Below are positions 12,962-15,228 of a stretch of 15,228 nt of DNA, one piece after another. The stretch is from an uncultured Prevotella sp. (GTDB lineage Bacteria > Bacteroidota > Bacteroidia > Bacteroidales > Bacteroidaceae). The notes below the pieces were generated by a model. It was not told the origin of the DNA and ran no database searches. It saw only the letters and a list, made by a program, of their open reading frames with translations. The stretch spans positions 1-15,228 of the forward strand of contig CAAFFL010000034.1 in the NCBI GenBank assembly GCA_900762125.1. Direction: 5' to 3'. Numbering within the stretch: the stretch's first letter is position 1; each line of letters starts with the position of its first letter. Made by a program: the position numbers and the translations under genes.

Positions 12962-15228
12962 TGAAATACATTAAGTCCTGGCTCATCTTCCTGTCACGCA
13001 ACCAAGGCTACACGGCGGTGAACGTCATCGGACTGAGCGTCTCGCTGATGTTCGTGCTGCTCATCGGCGTCTACGTCTATCAGGAGACAGCTATTAACCG
13101 TCAACAAGACAAGGGTGACCGCATCGAGGAACTCGGATTCAGCATGACGTATGGCGGCAAACAAGAAGAAATCGTTGGCTTGCACCATTATATAGCCTGG
13201 CAACTGAAGAAACATTTCCCGGAGGTTGAGGATGTCTGTGCCGTGAACCGGATGGACGTGAAGGCCACCAAAGGTGACGAATACCTGCCGATGACAATGT
13301 TTTGTGCCGACAGCACGTTCTTCCGGATGTTCAATGAGCCACACCTCATTGAGGGTGACCCTCGCACCTGCCTCAACGACGCGCAGGCAGCGGTCATCAA
13401 CGAGGCGTTCGCCCGCACGCTCTTTGGAGATGAGGACCCGATGGGCAAGACCATTGTCTACAAAGACACCCTGCGGCTTCATGTCACGGGCGTGATGAAC
13501 GACTATCGGCGCACCACGCTCTTCCATCCTGCAGATGTCATCGTCAACTTCGCACAGGAGCGTTACGGCAATTATGCCTGCACCGACGAAGGTTTTCTCG
13601 ACAACACCTGCAACTTGTCAGGGACAGCTTGTTTCCTGCAATTGGCTCCCGGCCGGACGCTGAAAGGTAAGGAGAAGCAGGTCACTGACTACATCCACAG
13701 TATCTTCTCCTATTTCAACGATAAGGCTTCGCCTATGCAGGCCGTGGTATTCCCCTTGAATAAGGTTTACTTCTCCCAAGCACAAATAGGACCGGGATGC
13801 CAGCGACCGGGAAACCCGACGATGGTGAACATCCTGCTCATGGTGGGCATCGTCATCCTCGTTTTCGCCGTGCTCAACTACATCAACCTTACGGTGGCAC
13901 TCTCAGGCTATCGTTCCCGTGAGATGGCGACGCGCCGTCTCTTCGGTGCCTCGAAGCGCGAGATACAACGGCGTATGATCGTGGAGAGCACGCTGCTCTG
14001 CTTCTTCTCGCTGCTCATTGCAGCAGGGCTCGCTTTGCTGCTTGCCCCGGCGTTTGGTAAGATGCTCAATACGGACCTCAACATGGCTACGCTTGCTCAG
14101 CCGCTTTCGCTGTTCGTGCTTCTTGCAGGCATCATCGTCATTGGCATCCTGGCAGGTATCATTCCCTCGGCTGTGCTGTCGCGGGCTCAACCCATTGAGG
14201 TGGTGCGTGGCACGTTCCGCCATCTGACGCACACACGGCTCAGCGCAGCCTTCATCGTCGTGCAGAACGTCTTCACCATTGCCCTGTTGGTCACATCGAT
14301 GACGATGGCCACCCAGGTAGATCACATGTTTAAGATTCCCATGGGCTTCCGCACCGAGGGACTGCTGAACGTGGAGAAGAGCGGAACGGACGAACAAGGC
14401 GAGCTCTTCGTGCAACGGCTTAAGAACCTTCCTTGCGTGAAGGCCGTGTCGGCGTCGCAAGGAACTCCAACTAACGGAGGAAACAATCAGACCAACATCA
14501 TCGGCGGCAAGAACATGAGTTTCCGGATCTTTGATGTGGACGAGAACTTCCAGGACGTCTATGGGCTGAAGCTCAAGGGCGGCGGTCGGATGAAGCGCGG
14601 ACACTATTATTTGAACCAGCGTGCCGTGAACGACCTGCGCTCCGTAGGCATAACCCCTGAAGGCTTTTATGGGCGGCAAGAGGCAGAGTGGCTCCAGTAC
14701 CTTTGTCCTCATGGCACGTTCGGTGGAACCTTTGCCGACTTCCACATCCGCAGCATTGAGGAACCCGAGCACCCCATGCTCATTGCCGTGAAAGATACGG
14801 TTCACTATGTCTGGCAATACACCATTGAGTTGCAGGGCGACCTCGCTGCTGGCTACGATGCTGTGGCACGTGTCTACAAGGAGGCGTTCCGCATGGACAT
14901 GTCAGGGTATGGGCGGTTTATGGATGAGGAGCTGCAGTGGGCTTATGAGGATTTTTCGCGTACCTCACAGATCATCTCGATGTTCACCCTCGTGGCCATC
15001 GTCATCTCCATCCTCGGCCTCGTGGCTATGTCCACCTATTTCATCCAGCAACGGAGAAATGAGATTGCCGTGCGCAAGGTGTTTGGCTCCACGGGCAATC
15101 AGATTCGGCTGAGGCTCATCCGGCAGTTTATGCGCTATGTGGGCATCGCCTTCATCATCGCCGTGCCACTGACATGGTACTTCGTCGGCGACTGGATCTC
15201 GCAGTTCTCGCATCGCATACAGTGGGGA
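12958..15228 (+). CDS. FtsX/MacB-like ABC transporter permease, double-domain, 3' end outside window
   Basis: An uninterrupted frame of 757 codons runs to the right edge without a stop. It is an ABC permease with two MacB_PCD/FtsX units. Helix 1 is at about residues 20-41, with a periplasmic domain to about 285. Helices lie at about 290-312, 345-365 and 382-405, the block ending IPSAVLSRAQPIEVVRG. A second unit has a helix at about 430-450, a periplasmic domain to about 665, and helices at about 671-693 and 724-741. Each unit keeps the cytoplasmic signature: SREMATRRLFGASKREI in the first and RNEIAVRKVFGSTGNQI in the second. One last helix and the C-terminus (perhaps 40 residues) are missing. 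The start is ATG 12958 or the adjacent ATG 12961, overlapping the adaptor stop. No ATPase gene is in the window; it is expected downstream. The likely role is tripartite export of an unknown substrate. Confidence 0.92.
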   Translation, partial: MMKYIKSWLIFLSRNQGYTAVNVIGLSVSLMFVLLIGVYVYQETAINRQQDKGDRIEELGFSMTYGGKQEEIVGLHHYIAWQLKKHFPEVEDVCAVNRMDVKATKGDEYLPMTMFCADSTFFRMFNEPHLIEGDPRTCLNDAQAAVINEAFARTLFGDEDPMGKTIVYKDTLRLHVTGVMNDYRRTTLFHPADVIVNFAQERYGNYACTDEGFLDNTCNLSGTACFLQLAPGRTLKGKEKQVTDYIHSIFSYFNDKASPMQAVVFPLNKVYFSQAQIGPGCQRPGNPTMVNILLMVGIVILVFAVLNYINLTVALSGYRSREMATRRLFGASKREIQRRMIVESTLLCFFSLLIAAGLALLLAPAFGKMLNTDLNMATLAQPLSLFVLLAGIIVIGILAGIIPSAVLSRAQPIEVVRGTFRHLTHTRLSAAFIVVQNVFTIALLVTSMTMATQVDHMFKIPMGFRTEGLLNVEKSGTDEQGELFVQRLKNLPCVKAVSASQGTPTNGGNNQTNIIGGKNMSFRIFDVDENFQDVYGLKLKGGGRMKRGHYYLNQRAVNDLRSVGITPEGFYGRQEAEWLQYLCPHGTFGGTFADFHIRSIEEPEHPMLIAVKDTVHYVWQYTIELQGDLAAGYDAVARVYKEAFRMDMSGYGRFMDEELQWAYEDFSRTSQIISMFTLVAIVISILGLVAMSTYFIQQRRNEIAVRKVFGSTGNQIRLRLIRQFMRYVGIAFIIAVPLTWYFVGDWISQFSHRIQWG

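Noticed and set aside
13903..14817. Minus-strand open frame of 304 codons opposite the FtsX-like permease
   Set aside because: Antisense shadow of a continuous 757-codon permease frame; the composition is not protein-like.

Overview
The window looks like a chromosomal segment of a Bacteroidota bacterium, most likely Prevotella or a close relative. Three clear promoters have the Bacteroidota vegetative form TTTG-N19-TAnnTTTG, Shine-Dalgarno sequences are weak, and the protein families (GTTAEAP-like DapA, lone MacB/FtsX permeases, NtrC/NtrY-like pair) fit that phylum. This assignment rests on motifs and recalled family resemblance; no search was run.

Layout. (1) 1-170: tail of a phytase-like/esterase-like protein. 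(2) 171-487: gene-poor leader with a good promoter at its start. (3) 488-1090: riboflavin synthase. (4) 1207-4504: a TolC / MacA / MacB-ATPase / MacB-permease efflux operon in which a deletion of roughly 1.2-1.4 kb has joined the first third of the adaptor gene to the last third of the ATPase gene, out of frame; TolC and the permease remain intact. (5) A GC-rich palindrome separates this operon from convergent genes. (6) 4592-7231, minus strand: truA, a DMT/EamA transporter and dapA, with promoters before truA and dapA. (7) 7368-9974, plus strand: a sigma-54 activator response regulator and its PAS-containing histidine kinase, divergent from truA. (8) 9975-10315: a regulatory intergenic region with a 22-bp-period array of GACGGCCGTC palindromes, a strong intrinsic terminator and a near-consensus -24/-12 (sigma-54) promoter. 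(9) 10316-15228: a second export operon (TolC, HlyD-type adaptor, FtsX/MacB-like double-domain permease running off the window end; no ATPase gene seen yet).

The most interesting reading is that parts 7-9 form one self-contained circuit. A histidine kinase phosphorylates an NtrC-type activator. The activator may bind the phased palindromes as an enhancer and fire the sigma-54 promoter, which starts transcription almost at the first codon of the export operon. The terminator between enhancer and promoter insulates the operon from the kinase transcript. The parts are visible in the sequence; the wiring is inference.
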